From an uncultured Muribaculaceae bacterium (lineage in GTDB: Bacteria > Bacteroidota > Bacteroidia > Bacteroidales > Muribaculaceae), in the NCBI GenBank assembly GCA_910586175.1, contig CAJUIJ010000043.1, positions 1-17,134 of the forward strand: DNA of 17,134 nucleotides, written 5' to 3'. Positions within the stretch are counted from its first letter, which is position 1, and every line of letters starts with the position of its first letter. Positions 1 through 6,934 of the stretch are shown piece by piece. The position numbers were made by a program, and so were the translations under genes. The notes under the pieces are model-generated. The model searched no databases. It had not been told where the DNA came from and saw nothing but the letters and a program-made list of their open reading frames with translations.

Positions 1-591
1 CCCCGCCACTCCGGCCAATATAATGACCAGGATGGGGTGGGGCTTGTAAATTTTATGTTTAAACTTTATCGGAAAATATACGAGACAAAACGATGCCAGA
101 CATATTATTATGCTTGCAGTCAATTCTTTATTAGTGCCGTTGGGGCAGAAGTTGGCTGCATTCATCAGCATTATGGCAGCAGAGGCTATCAGACCTACGA
201 CCACAGGTTTCAAGCCGCTGAACACCGCCTTTATCGCTCCGCTCTCGTTATGCCGGCGTATAAAGTGCGATAGATATATCACCATGAAGAATGGTATCAC
301 GGTTACTGCCAGGGTGGCGAGCACCGAACCTAAGATGCCCCAGATGGGCGAAGCAAGCTCCGGATTGCAGTTGGCGGGAGCCACATAGCCGATATAGGTT
401 GCCGAATTGATGCCTATGGGTCCCGGCGTCATCTGCGAGATTGCCACTATATCGGTAAACATTTGTTCGGAAATCCAGGCATTGTCGTTCACCACGATGC
501 GCTGCACCAGCGAAAGCATGGCATATCCGCCGCCAAACCCGAACACACCGATCTTTATATAGGCCCAAATAAGTTTCCAGTAGATTCCCAT
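1..591 (-). CDS. Chromate transporter (short CHR family), second gene of pair, 3' end cut by window edge
   Basis: An open frame starts at an ATG (591-589) and runs 197 codons to the window edge without a stop, so the C-terminus is missing. The N-terminal part has the CHR signature: FGFGGG at about residues 17-22, then AISQMTPGP near residues 50-58, followed by hydrophobic stretches typical of a six-helix half-transporter. The visible length already matches a normal short CHR protein, so probably only a few residues are lost. It follows the other CHR gene by 15 bp on the same strand and is clearly its paralogue. Short CHR proteins usually work as pairs in the inner membrane. The family exports chromate in some bacteria, but the true substrate here is unknown; sulfate or another oxyanion is possible. 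The family call is firm and the substrate is not. Confidence 0.9.
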   Translation of the reverse strand, partial: MGIYWKLIWAYIKIGVFGFGGGYAMLSLVQRIVVNDNAWISEQMFTDIVAISQMTPGPIGINSATYIGYVAPANCNPELASPIWGILGSVLATLAVTVIPFFMVIYLSHFIRRHNESGAIKAVFSGLKPVVVGLIASAAIMLMNAANFCPNGTNKELTASIIICLASFCLVYFPIKFKHKIYKPHPILVIILAGVAG

Positions 592-606
592 TTTGAGTGT
601 ATGAAT

Positions 607-1182
607 TTATAGATTGTTTTGTTTGCGGCGTGAAAACCACCAGCACATGTATCCACCCACGGCTCCGAACACTATGTAGAGTATCGGGCTGGAGGCTGTG
701 CCCATGTCGAGCGATATCATCAAAGCCACAATTATCGGTATCCATACCGTCTTGAGTGTCAGCTTGGCCGACTTGGCCGATGTGAGCACCGGCGCTATGA
801 TGAGTGCAACCACGCATGGACGTATTCCCATGAAGATTGCTGACAATGTACGGTTATTCTTTATGGTTTCCGGTGTCAGGAATATTGCGATGGCTAAGAT
901 AATCAGAAATGATGGGAGTATAGTGCCGAGCGATGCGGCGATGCTCCCTTTCATGCCTCGGAGCCGGTCGCCTATCGATGATGCGATGTTGACAGCGAGA
1001 ATGCCCGGAATGGCTTGCGATATGGCCAGCAGGTCAATAAACTCCTCGCGTTCAATCCAATGATGTTTGTCTACAATTTCTCGTTCGATTATCGATATCA
1101 TTGCCCATCCGCCACCGAAGGTGAATGCCCCTATCTTGAAGAAGGTGGCAAACAATTGCCAATATATGTTTTTGTTCTTCAC
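607..1182 (-). CDS. Chromate transporter (short CHR family), first gene of pair
   Basis: This 191-residue membrane protein has the CHR N-terminal pattern FTFGGGWAM at about residues 20-28 and AISQAIPGI at about 53-61. Several hydrophobic helices follow, and the C-terminus is basic (SRRKQ). The start is a GTG (1182-1180). The codon just upstream in frame is TAA and the next in-frame ATG is about 27 codons in, after the conserved motif, so GTG is the best start. The second CHR gene begins 15 bp after the stop, suggesting one operon and a two-subunit inner-membrane transporter. A three-copy 14-bp repeat lies just upstream. Compared with its partner, the PGP motif is changed to PGI, as expected for diverged half-transporters. 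Anion export is the family role; the substrate is not shown by sequence. Confidence 0.92.
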   Translation of the reverse strand: MKNKNIYWQLFATFFKIGAFTFGGGWAMISIIEREIVDKHHWIEREEFIDLLAISQAIPGILAVNIASSIGDRLRGMKGSIAASLGTILPSFLIILAIAIFLTPETIKNNRTLSAIFMGIRPCVVALIIAPVLTSAKSAKLTLKTVWIPIIVALMISLDMGTASSPILYIVFGAVGGYMCWWFSRRKQNNL

Positions 1183-1204
1183 TTATACCAAACTTTTACC
1201 TGTC

Positions 1205-1251
1205 TACCTTGCGGTTATCATACCTTACGGTTATGTCTACCTTGCGGTTAT
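1205..1251. repeat. Three-copy 14-bp direct repeat upstream of the chromate-transporter pair
   Basis: The unit TACCTTGCGGTTAT occurs at 1205-1218 and 1238-1251, and TACCTTACGGTTAT (one change) at 1221-1234, with spacers of 2 and 3 bp. On the minus strand, in the direction of the downstream CHR genes, it reads ATAACCGCAAGGTA. The array ends about 22 bp before the GTG start of the first CHR gene, so it sits where regulator binding or promoter sites would lie. It may also be a small dispersed repeat. Confidence 0.85.
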
Positions 1252-1255
1252 ACAT

Positions 1256-1291
1256 AAGAGTGTCCGAACTTTATATCGTCCGGACACTCTT
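1256..1291 (-). terminator. Hairpin downstream of cydB, likely terminator
   Basis: A perfect 11-bp stem (AAGAGTGTCCG at 1256-1266 with CGGACACTCTT at 1281-1291) encloses a 14-nt loop. It starts 13 bp after the cydB stop codon. There is no clear T-tract on the minus-strand side, so it may be a weak or factor-aided terminator or an mRNA 3'-end stabiliser. Confidence 0.6.
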
Positions 1292-1304
1292 GTTGTAAAT
1301 TTTG

Positions 1305-2420
1305 TCAATTATGCTTCTTGTCCATCTGGCGCCACACGTACCATATGTAGGCCAATACAAATGGAATGAATATAGAGGCGTAGCTCATCGCTGTAAGCGT
1401 GAATTTAGACGATGAGGCGTTGCGTATAGTCAGTGAGCTCATCGGATCGCTGAATGAGGGGAGAAATGCAGTCTCTCCATATCCGGCAGTCCAGAATAGC
1501 GATGCCACAACAAGGAATGTGCCGAAGCCGGCAAACCATATGCCGGAAGTGCAATGATTGGCGAAGATGGAGCGAATCACTCCTGCCAATACAAGCACCA
1601 CGCCGATTACCCATGTGGTGATAATCCACCATTGGTCCACCATATTGAAGAAGTATTTATGTGGTGTCACGCTCACAGATGCGTTGCGGCCATCCTCCGT
1701 GATCACTGTGTAACCGTCACTGAGCCAGAGCACTGCCGTGAAGGCCAGGAACATCACCACGAATATGCCACCGTTGATGAAGAGCTTGCGCTTCAGCACC
1801 ATGAAAAGTTCGTTGTCATCTATACGGTTCATCATATAAAGACAGGCCAGTGTGCGTGCCAAGAAGAGCACGGTCACTCCAAGCAGCAGATTCTGCCACG
1901 TGAATATGGCCTCGAAGCCATGGGTCGGGCCCCACTGCGATATCACCGGTGAGCCTACGGTGAGAAGGTTGTCGCGGTTCACGCTGAAGTCGCCGCCGAA
2001 GAAGAAAAGCGCCACTGCCTCACCAAGGAGTATTGTGCCTATGCTGCCGTTGATAAAGAGAAATGCATCGTAAGTGCGTGTGCCGTAGAGGTTACCCTTC
2101 TTCCGGCGATATTCATAACTTACCGCCTGAAGCACGAAGCTGAAAAGAATCAATATCCATAACCAGTATGCACCGCCGAAGCATGTGGAATAATAGAGCG
2201 GGAATGAGGCGAAGAGTGCGCCGCCAAATGTCACCAAGGTGGTGAAAGTCAGCTCCCATTTGCTGCCCATTGCTGATATAATCTCATCGCGGCGCTTGTC
2301 GTTGATGCCAAGCCCGAATATCATGGACTGTCCCCCTTGCACAAAAAGCAGGAATACGAGTATGCCTCCCAATACGGAGATCAGTAGCCACCAGTAGTTT
2401 TGAAGTTGTTCGAGTGCCAT
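1305..2420 (-). CDS. cydB: Cytochrome bd ubiquinol/menaquinol oxidase subunit II
   Basis: This 371-residue polytopic membrane protein matches CydB: an N-terminal helix followed by a quinol-oxidase loop (LGINDKRRDEI), then KWELTFTTLVTFGGALFASFP, which corresponds to the conserved CydB WEANQVW/GGALFA region. Helices continue to the C-terminus, which ends in a short charged tail. CydB forms the heterodimeric inner-membrane oxidase with CydA, reducing oxygen to water with electrons from menaquinol in this group. In anaerobic Bacteroidales this enzyme allows nanaerobic respiration and oxygen scavenging. The ATG lies 5 bp after the cydA stop, so the two are co-transcribed. No CydX-like small protein or CydDC exporter is visible nearby. 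A hairpin follows the stop. Confidence 0.96.
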   Translation of the reverse strand: MALEQLQNYWWLLISVLGGILVFLLFVQGGQSMIFGLGINDKRRDEIISAMGSKWELTFTTLVTFGGALFASFPLYYSTCFGGAYWLWILILFSFVLQAVSYEYRRKKGNLYGTRTYDAFLFINGSIGTILLGEAVALFFFGGDFSVNRDNLLTVGSPVISQWGPTHGFEAIFTWQNLLLGVTVLFLARTLACLYMMNRIDDNELFMVLKRKLFINGGIFVVMFLAFTAVLWLSDGYTVITEDGRNASVSVTPHKYFFNMVDQWWIITTWVIGVVLVLAGVIRSIFANHCTSGIWFAGFGTFLVVASLFWTAGYGETAFLPSFSDPMSSLTIRNASSSKFTLTAMSYASIFIPFVLAYIWYVWRQMDKKHN

Positions 2421-2425
2421 ATCTT

Positions 2426-3994
2426 TTATGCTTTTTCAGGGGTATATAATTCTTCTTTCGATCTCTTGTCGACATATTTGCACATGATGCTCACCTCTGC
2501 CGCAAGCAGAATGGTGAATACTGCCGCAAACATCCAGAATGTAAGCACCACAGATCCGACCGGTATATCGGATATGGCTGCGATAGTCGGCAATATGTCC
2601 TGGATTGTCCAGGGTTGACGGCCTACCTCTGCCACTGCCCAGCCTGCCTCGGAGCATATCCACATCAGTGGCACGGAAACCATGGCAAGCAAATAGAACC
2701 AGCGGGCCTTGTTGATCCATCCCTTGTAATATACGAGGATAAGAGCGAGCACATAGAATGCAAGGAAATATGAACCTAAGACCACCATGACCCTGAACAT
2801 TGTGAATGTCAGACCCACCGGCGGAATCGCCTCTTTAACATCTTTGAAATAAGCGTATCCGAAATATGGATAATTCACCTTCAGCTCGTCGGCAGCTTTC
2901 TGCATGGCTGCCTTGTCTCCGGCACGTCTTGCAGCATCAAATTCTTCAAGCGACTTGTGGGCCAGCTTGCCTCGTGCTATGCGGTCAGCATAGCTCACGG
3001 TGTTGACGGTGTCGCCGTTCTCGTTTATCGTGTAACCGTTCACAATATCGCTGATTCCCGGCACAAATGAGTCGACCTTGTGGTTGGCCAGGATGGAAAG
3101 GCCATAAGGAATAGACACCTCGAAGAGATACTCCTCCTCATCGTTGTCCCACTCTTTGTCGGGGTTGACGATACCCACAGCTGTGAGCGACTGCCCTGTG
3201 GATCCATGATAGAGACCCTCCATGGCTGCGAGTTTCATGGGCTGATGCTTGGCCACCTGCACAGCAGAACCATCGCCGGTATACATGGTCAGAAGCAGGC
3301 CTGCAAGACCGAACCATGCACCCGCCTTGATCGAGTTGACTGCAAACTCTCGGTTGCGTCGCTTCCATAGCATATAGCAGCTCACGCCTATCACGAACAC
3401 ACCGGCGAGTGCCCATCCGCTGAACACCGAATGGAAGAACTTGTTGATGGCGATAGGGGAGAAGAGTGCCCAGAAGTCATTCATCACGTTGCGCATCTGA
3501 GCCGGGTCAAACTCCATGCCCACCGGATATTGCATCCATGCGTTAGCCACAAGAATCCATAATGCCGATATCGATGCCCCTATAGCTGTGAGCCATGTGG
3601 AGGCAAGGTGGAATTTAGGACTCACCTTGTTCCAGCCAAAAAACATCACAGCTCCAAATGTCGCCTCCATGAAGAATGCCACCACGCCCTCTATGGCCAA
3701 TGGCGCACCGAAGATGTCGCCTACAAACCAGGAATAATTGCTCCAGTTGGTGCCAAACTCAAATTCGAGAATCAAACCGGTGGCCACACCCACTGCAAAG
3801 TTGATTCCAAACAGTGTCATCCAGAACTTCGTAGCCTTAAGCCAATTTTCTGACTTGGTGCGAAGATACATGCTCTCCATGATGGCCACCAGCACCGACA
3901 GACCCAAGGTGAGCGGCACGAAAAGCCAGTGGTAGATCGCGGTCATGGCAAACTGCAGCCGTGACCAGTCAACTACATCAATCAAGTTTTCCAT
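2426..3994 (-). CDS. cydA: Cytochrome bd oxidase subunit I
   Basis: This 522-residue protein is a full-length CydA carrying the three haems. By alignment from memory with E. coli CydA, His22 is the b595 ligand, His188 (in NKFFHSVFSGW) and Met403 (in FRVMVVLG) are the b558 ligands, and Glu102 and Glu110 are the conserved proton-path acids. Lys254 and Glu259 (HQPMKLAAMEG) are the quinol-site residues, and the GRQPW motif is at 458-462. The Q-loop, about residues 250-390, is long and contains an acidic run (residues 281-288) and a helical Ala/Lys-rich stretch. It acts in the inner membrane with CydB, which follows after 5 bp. A Bacteroidetes-type promoter is present 5' of the ATG. No key residue is missing. 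Confidence 0.97.
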   Translation of the reverse strand: MENLIDVVDWSRLQFAMTAIYHWLFVPLTLGLSVLVAIMESMYLRTKSENWLKATKFWMTLFGINFAVGVATGLILEFEFGTNWSNYSWFVGDIFGAPLAIEGVVAFFMEATFGAVMFFGWNKVSPKFHLASTWLTAIGASISALWILVANAWMQYPVGMEFDPAQMRNVMNDFWALFSPIAINKFFHSVFSGWALAGVFVIGVSCYMLWKRRNREFAVNSIKAGAWFGLAGLLLTMYTGDGSAVQVAKHQPMKLAAMEGLYHGSTGQSLTAVGIVNPDKEWDNDEEEYLFEVSIPYGLSILANHKVDSFVPGISDIVNGYTINENGDTVNTVSYADRIARGKLAHKSLEEFDAARRAGDKAAMQKAADELKVNYPYFGYAYFKDVKEAIPPVGLTFTMFRVMVVLGSYFLAFYVLALILVYYKGWINKARWFYLLAMVSVPLMWICSEAGWAVAEVGRQPWTIQDILPTIAAISDIPVGSVVLTFWMFAAVFTILLAAEVSIMCKYVDKRSKEELYTPEKA

Positions 3995-4047
3995 ATTAAT
4001 ATTTTTAGATTATTTTTGCTATACTGTGCAGAAACTGCTTATTACTG

Positions 4048-4077
4048 CAAAATTAGTAATTTTTTGCAAATTTCAAA
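4048..4077 (-). promoter_or_regulatory. Candidate promoter of cydAB
   Basis: On the minus strand TTTG (4077-4074) is followed after 18 nt by TAATTTTG (4055-4048), close to the Bacteroidetes consensus TTTG, 19-21 nt, TAnnTTTG. It predicts a start near 4041-4043 and a leader of about 47 nt before the cydA ATG. The leader contains a small palindrome GCAGAAACTGC (4028-4038). Confidence 0.55.
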
Positions 4078-4111
4078 TATTTTTCACGATTTCATTTTTT
4101 TTGCACCTCCT

Positions 4112-4143
4112 TTTCGTTTTCTCACTTAATTTTCTTAATTTTG
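4112..4143 (+). promoter_or_regulatory. Candidate promoter of the DUF4494-yggS genes
   Basis: TAATTTTG at 4136-4143 fits the Bacteroidetes -7 element TAnnTTTG exactly. The -33 element is only approximate (TTTC at 4112-4115, 20 nt upstream). Transcription would start near 4148-4150, leaving a leader of about 90 nt that begins with a hairpin. Confidence 0.45.
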
Positions 4144-4146
4144 CAT

Positions 4147-4194
4147 TGACAGTATCGCAATGCCTCTAACCTTATGGGGCGGTAATTACTGTCA
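4147..4194 (+). other. Possible structured 5' leader of the DUF4494 gene
   Basis: TGACAGTA (4147-4154) pairs perfectly with TACTGTCA (4187-4194). Inside, GCCTC (4162-4166) pairs with GGGGC (4176-4180) through one G-U. The outer stem begins almost exactly at the predicted transcription start. I do not recognise it as a known riboswitch. It may only stabilise the mRNA 5' end. Confidence 0.4.
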
Positions 4195-4238
4195 TACAAA
4201 TTTTTAATTATAAAAAGACATTATTACGAACATATAAT

Positions 4239-4679
4239 ATGGCACTCTGGTTTGAATGTAAAGTCAAATACGAACGCATGATGGACAATGGCATGATGAA
4301 AAAGGTCAACGAGCCTTATCTTGTCGATGCCCTCACATTCACCGAGGCTGAAGCCCGTATCATAGAAGAGCTGAAGCCACGCATATCAGGCGACTATTCG
4401 GTGGCTTCAGAGAAGAAAACCAAGATCTCGGAGGTTTTCTTCAACGAGAATGGCGACCGTTGGTATCTCGTCAAGGTAAATATGATTACCTACGATGAGC
4501 GTAGCGATAAGGAGAAGAAGACCATGCAGCAGATGCTCGTGCAAGCCGTTGACATAGAAGATGCACTCGACAAGTTCAAGGAGGGTATGAAGGGCACTAT
4601 GTCTGACATGGAGATTGCCGCCGTATCGGAAACCCTGATTATGGATGTTTTCCCGATTGACCTCTCTGCTGACAAATAA
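4239..4679 (+). CDS. DUF4494 family protein
   Basis: This 146-residue soluble protein has no signal peptide or membrane segment. It begins MALWFECKVKYERMM and contains the repeated theme of a short strand-rich N-terminal part (residues 1-90, with EVFFNENGDRWYLVKVNMITYDE) and a helical C-terminal part (about 95-135). This pattern is the one I know from DUF4494 proteins of Bacteroidetes, whose function is not established. It is charged and probably cytoplasmic. The yggS gene follows after 36 bp on the same strand, so the two are probably co-transcribed, which could link it to PLP or amino-acid homeostasis, but that is only context. The ATG is preceded by an A/T-rich stretch and no Shine-Dalgarno sequence, normal for this phylum. 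Confidence 0.85.
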   Translation: MALWFECKVKYERMMDNGMMKKVNEPYLVDALTFTEAEARIIEELKPRISGDYSVASEKKTKISEVFFNENGDRWYLVKVNMITYDERSDKEKKTMQQMLVQAVDIEDALDKFKEGMKGTMSDMEIAAVSETLIMDVFPIDLSADK

Positions 4680-4715
4680 TCGATACATCGTGCTGTAAGT
4701 GTAGCTGACAAAATC

Positions 4716-5381
4716 ATGAGTATAGCTGACAATATAAGGGAACTTCATTGCGAACTCCCCGATGGGGTAAGGCTCGTAGCCGTATCAAAGTTTCATCCGG
4801 TGGAGGCTCTTCGCCAGGCTTATGATGCAGGCCAGAGACTATTCGGCGAAAGCCGTGTGCAGGAACTGTTGCAGAAGATCCCTCAGATGCCGGCTGATGT
4901 GCAGTGGCATTTCATAGGTCATCTGCAAACCAACAAGGTGCATCAGCTCATAGGCCGCACTGCCCTCATTGAAAGTGTCGACTCGGAGCGGCTTCTCGAG
5001 CTTATTGATCGCAAGTCGGCAGAGGCAGGTGTGGTGACACGCGTGCTCATGCAGGTGCATGTGGCCCGTGAGGAAACCAAGTTCGGCTTTCTTCCCGAGG
5101 AAATCTTCGATTATTTCAGGGCCCGTAAGTTTGAATCTCTTCAAGCCACTCACATATGCGGAATTATGGGTATGGCAAGCAATTCAGACGACAAACATCT
5201 CGTGGAGCATGATTTCATGCTAATCCGTGAAGTTTACGATGAAGTGTTACGTATAGCCCCTGACCTTGTTGGCTTCGATACACTGTCGATGGGCATGAGC
5301 GGAGATTGGCCTTTGGCCGTGAAACAAGGAAGTAACCTTGTCAGGGTAGGCACCGCAATCTTCGGCAACCGCGAGTATTGA
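4716..5381 (+). CDS. yggS: YggS-family pyridoxal-phosphate homeostasis protein (PLPBP)
   Basis: This 221-residue protein folds as a single alanine-racemase-like barrel that binds PLP but is not known to catalyse a reaction; the family keeps free PLP and keto-acid/amino-acid pools in balance in the cytosol. The Schiff-base lysine is Lys25 in LVAVSKFHP. Other family landmarks are FGESRVQE (about 43-50), WHFIGHLQTNK (about 64-74), GIMGMAS (about 149-155), LSMGMSGDW (about 189-197) and the phosphate-binding C-terminal RVGTAIFG. The length is normal for the short Bacteroidetes version (E. coli YggS is 234). It lies 36 bp after the DUF4494 gene and 61 bp before the MFS gene on the same strand. Confidence 0.95.
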   Translation: MSIADNIRELHCELPDGVRLVAVSKFHPVEALRQAYDAGQRLFGESRVQELLQKIPQMPADVQWHFIGHLQTNKVHQLIGRTALIESVDSERLLELIDRKSAEAGVVTRVLMQVHVAREETKFGFLPEEIFDYFRARKFESLQATHICGIMGMASNSDDKHLVEHDFMLIREVYDEVLRIAPDLVGFDTLSMGMSGDWPLAVKQGSNLVRVGTAIFGNREY

Positions 5382-5442
5382 TTCTTTACAATCAGGCACC
5401 GAACCATGAAAATATTAAAATCTTAATATCAAAACAATAATT

Positions 5443-6822
5443 ATGAAAGAATCTGCAATTGCAACATCGCCCTCTCATAAGCAGGGCAACATTGTGGCTA
5501 TTGTGGCGATGTTTTTCCTCTTCGCCATGATATCCTTTGTGACCAACCTTGCCGCTCCGCTCGGCACTATATGGAAGAACAGTTACGAGTGGTCGGGCAT
5601 GGTCGGCAACTTTATGAATTTCTTCGCATACCTCATCATGGGTATTCCCGCAGGCACGATGCTGACACGCATCGGCTACAAGAAAACGGCTCTGTGGGCC
5701 ATGGCTATCGGTGCGGTGGGTGTATTTCTGCAATATCTATCCGGTCTCTTCGGAGGCGATGTGGAAACCTTCACTGTTTCCGGCACCCCGGTGATGCTCA
5801 ACTTTATCATCTATCTACTCGGTGCTTTCGTGTGCGGTTTCTGTGTGTGTATGCTCAACACAGTGGTCAACCCGATGCTCAACATGCTCGGTGGCTATGG
5901 CAAGAAGGGTAATCAGCTCTTGCAACTCGGAGGCTCGCTCAATTCTCTTGCCGGTACTCTCACACCGCTCTTTGTGGGTATGCTCATAGGAACTGTTACC
6001 AAACAGACCTCCATGTCAGACGTTGCTCCGCTGCTCTGGATTGCCATGGGTGTATTTGTGGTGGCTTTCATCATCATATCTTTTGTAAATATTCCTGAAC
6101 CGCATATTCAGAAGAAAGGTGCGGTAAAGGTGAAGAATACCCATAGTGCCTGGAGCTTCCGTCACACAGTGCTCGGTGTGGTAGGTATCTTCTTCTATGT
6201 CGGTATTGAGGTAGGTATTCCCGGTGTGCTGATTTTCTATCTGAGTGACCCGGTGGCCTCAGGAGTTACCGAAAACGGCACAGCGGTAGCCGGTGCTGTG
6301 GCTGCTGTTTATTGGTTGCTGATGCTTGTGGGTCGTCTCTCCTCTTCTGCCATATCGGGTAAGGTGAGCAGCAAGGTGCAGCTCACTGTGGTGTCGGCGA
6401 CTGCAATAGTCTTGATTTTGCTTGCCATCTTCATGCCCTCGTCAATTCGTGTCTCTATGCCGGCTTATTCGGTAGAATCAGGCTTCAGCATGGCACAGGT
6501 GCCCATTTCGGCCCTCTTCCTTGTGTTGTGTGGTCTCTGCACTTCTGTGATGTGGGGCGGTATCTTCAATCTCGCTGTGGAGGGACTTGGCAAATATACA
6601 GCCCAGGCGTCAGGTATCTTTATGATGATGGTGGTAGGCGGTGGCGTTATGCCGCTTATCCAGAATGCAATAGCCGATAATGTCGGTTATATGGCATCTT
6701 ACTGGCTTGTCATCGTTATGTTGGCATATCTTTTCTATTATGCCATAGTGGGCAGCAAGAATGTAAACAAGGATATTCCTGTCAATGAGGAGGAGGAACT
6801 CGAAATCCCCGATGCTCTTTGA
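5443..6822 (+). CDS. MFS transporter, FucP-like (fucose/glucose/galactose:H+ symporter family)
   Basis: This 459-residue inner-membrane protein has about twelve hydrophobic segments. The first half contains the FHS-type features: GIPAG (67-71) and RIGYKK (76-81) in the loop after helix 2, NPMLNMLG (143-150), and NSLAGTLTPLF (167-177), which mirrors the NPY-LG and N-S-L-G motifs of FucP and GluP. An acidic tail (EEEELEIPDAL) ends the protein. These landmarks suggest proton-coupled uptake of a monosaccharide. The sugar is unknown. The transketolase gene begins 112 bp downstream on the same strand, which would suit a pentose or hexose feeding the pentose-phosphate pathway, but this is inference. 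An A/T-rich inverted repeat (ATATTAA, 4 nt, TTAATAT at about 5412-5429) lies upstream, and no consensus promoter is visible there. Confidence 0.88.
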   Translation: MKESAIATSPSHKQGNIVAIVAMFFLFAMISFVTNLAAPLGTIWKNSYEWSGMVGNFMNFFAYLIMGIPAGTMLTRIGYKKTALWAMAIGAVGVFLQYLSGLFGGDVETFTVSGTPVMLNFIIYLLGAFVCGFCVCMLNTVVNPMLNMLGGYGKKGNQLLQLGGSLNSLAGTLTPLFVGMLIGTVTKQTSMSDVAPLLWIAMGVFVVAFIIISFVNIPEPHIQKKGAVKVKNTHSAWSFRHTVLGVVGIFFYVGIEVGIPGVLIFYLSDPVASGVTENGTAVAGAVAAVYWLLMLVGRLSSSAISGKVSSKVQLTVVSATAIVLILLAIFMPSSIRVSMPAYSVESGFSMAQVPISALFLVLCGLCTSVMWGGIFNLAVEGLGKYTAQASGIFMMMVVGGGVMPLIQNAIADNVGYMASYWLVIVMLAYLFYYAIVGSKNVNKDIPVNEEEELEIPDAL

Positions 6823-6835
6823 TTTTACGACATTA

Positions 6836-6865
6836 GGTGCGTGTGTCTTTGCAGACACACGCATC
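6836..6865 (+). other. First of two similar hairpins upstream of transketolase
   Basis: GGTGCGTGTGTC (6836-6847) pairs with GACACACGCATC (6854-6865): 12 bp with one G-U. The apical region is TCTTTGCAGACA (6846-6857). It starts 14 bp after the MFS stop codon and has no T-tract, so it could be a weak terminator of the MFS gene or part of a leader structure for tkt. Confidence 0.6.
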
Positions 6866-6881
6866 ACCCATAGCATAATCA

Positions 6882-6913
6882 TGGTGTGCATCTCTTTGCG
6901 GACATGCACATCG
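6882..6913 (+). other. Second of two similar hairpins upstream of transketolase
   Basis: TGGTGTGCAT (6882-6891) pairs with ATGCACATCG (6904-6913) through 10 bp including two G-U pairs. The loop contains TCTTTGCGGACA (6893-6904), one base different from the apical sequence of the first hairpin, 47 bp upstream. Both stems begin GGTG and end CATC. The tkt ATG is 22 bp beyond it, so the structure would lie in the leader of tkt. Confidence 0.6.
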
Positions 6914-6934
6914 CACCAATCAAATTAAGTACTC

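Noticed and set aside
248..817. A 189-codon minus-strand frame across the two CHR genes
   Set aside because: It is in another frame over both genes, which have clear family motifs; a shadow.
1205..1251. CRISPR array
   Set aside because: Units are 14 bp with 2-3 bp spacers, too short, and no cas genes are seen.
5412..5429. ATATTAA-AATC-TTAATAT as a terminator of yggS
   Set aside because: The stem is only A/T pairs and weak, and no T-tract follows; it may be chance in an A/T-rich intergenic gap.
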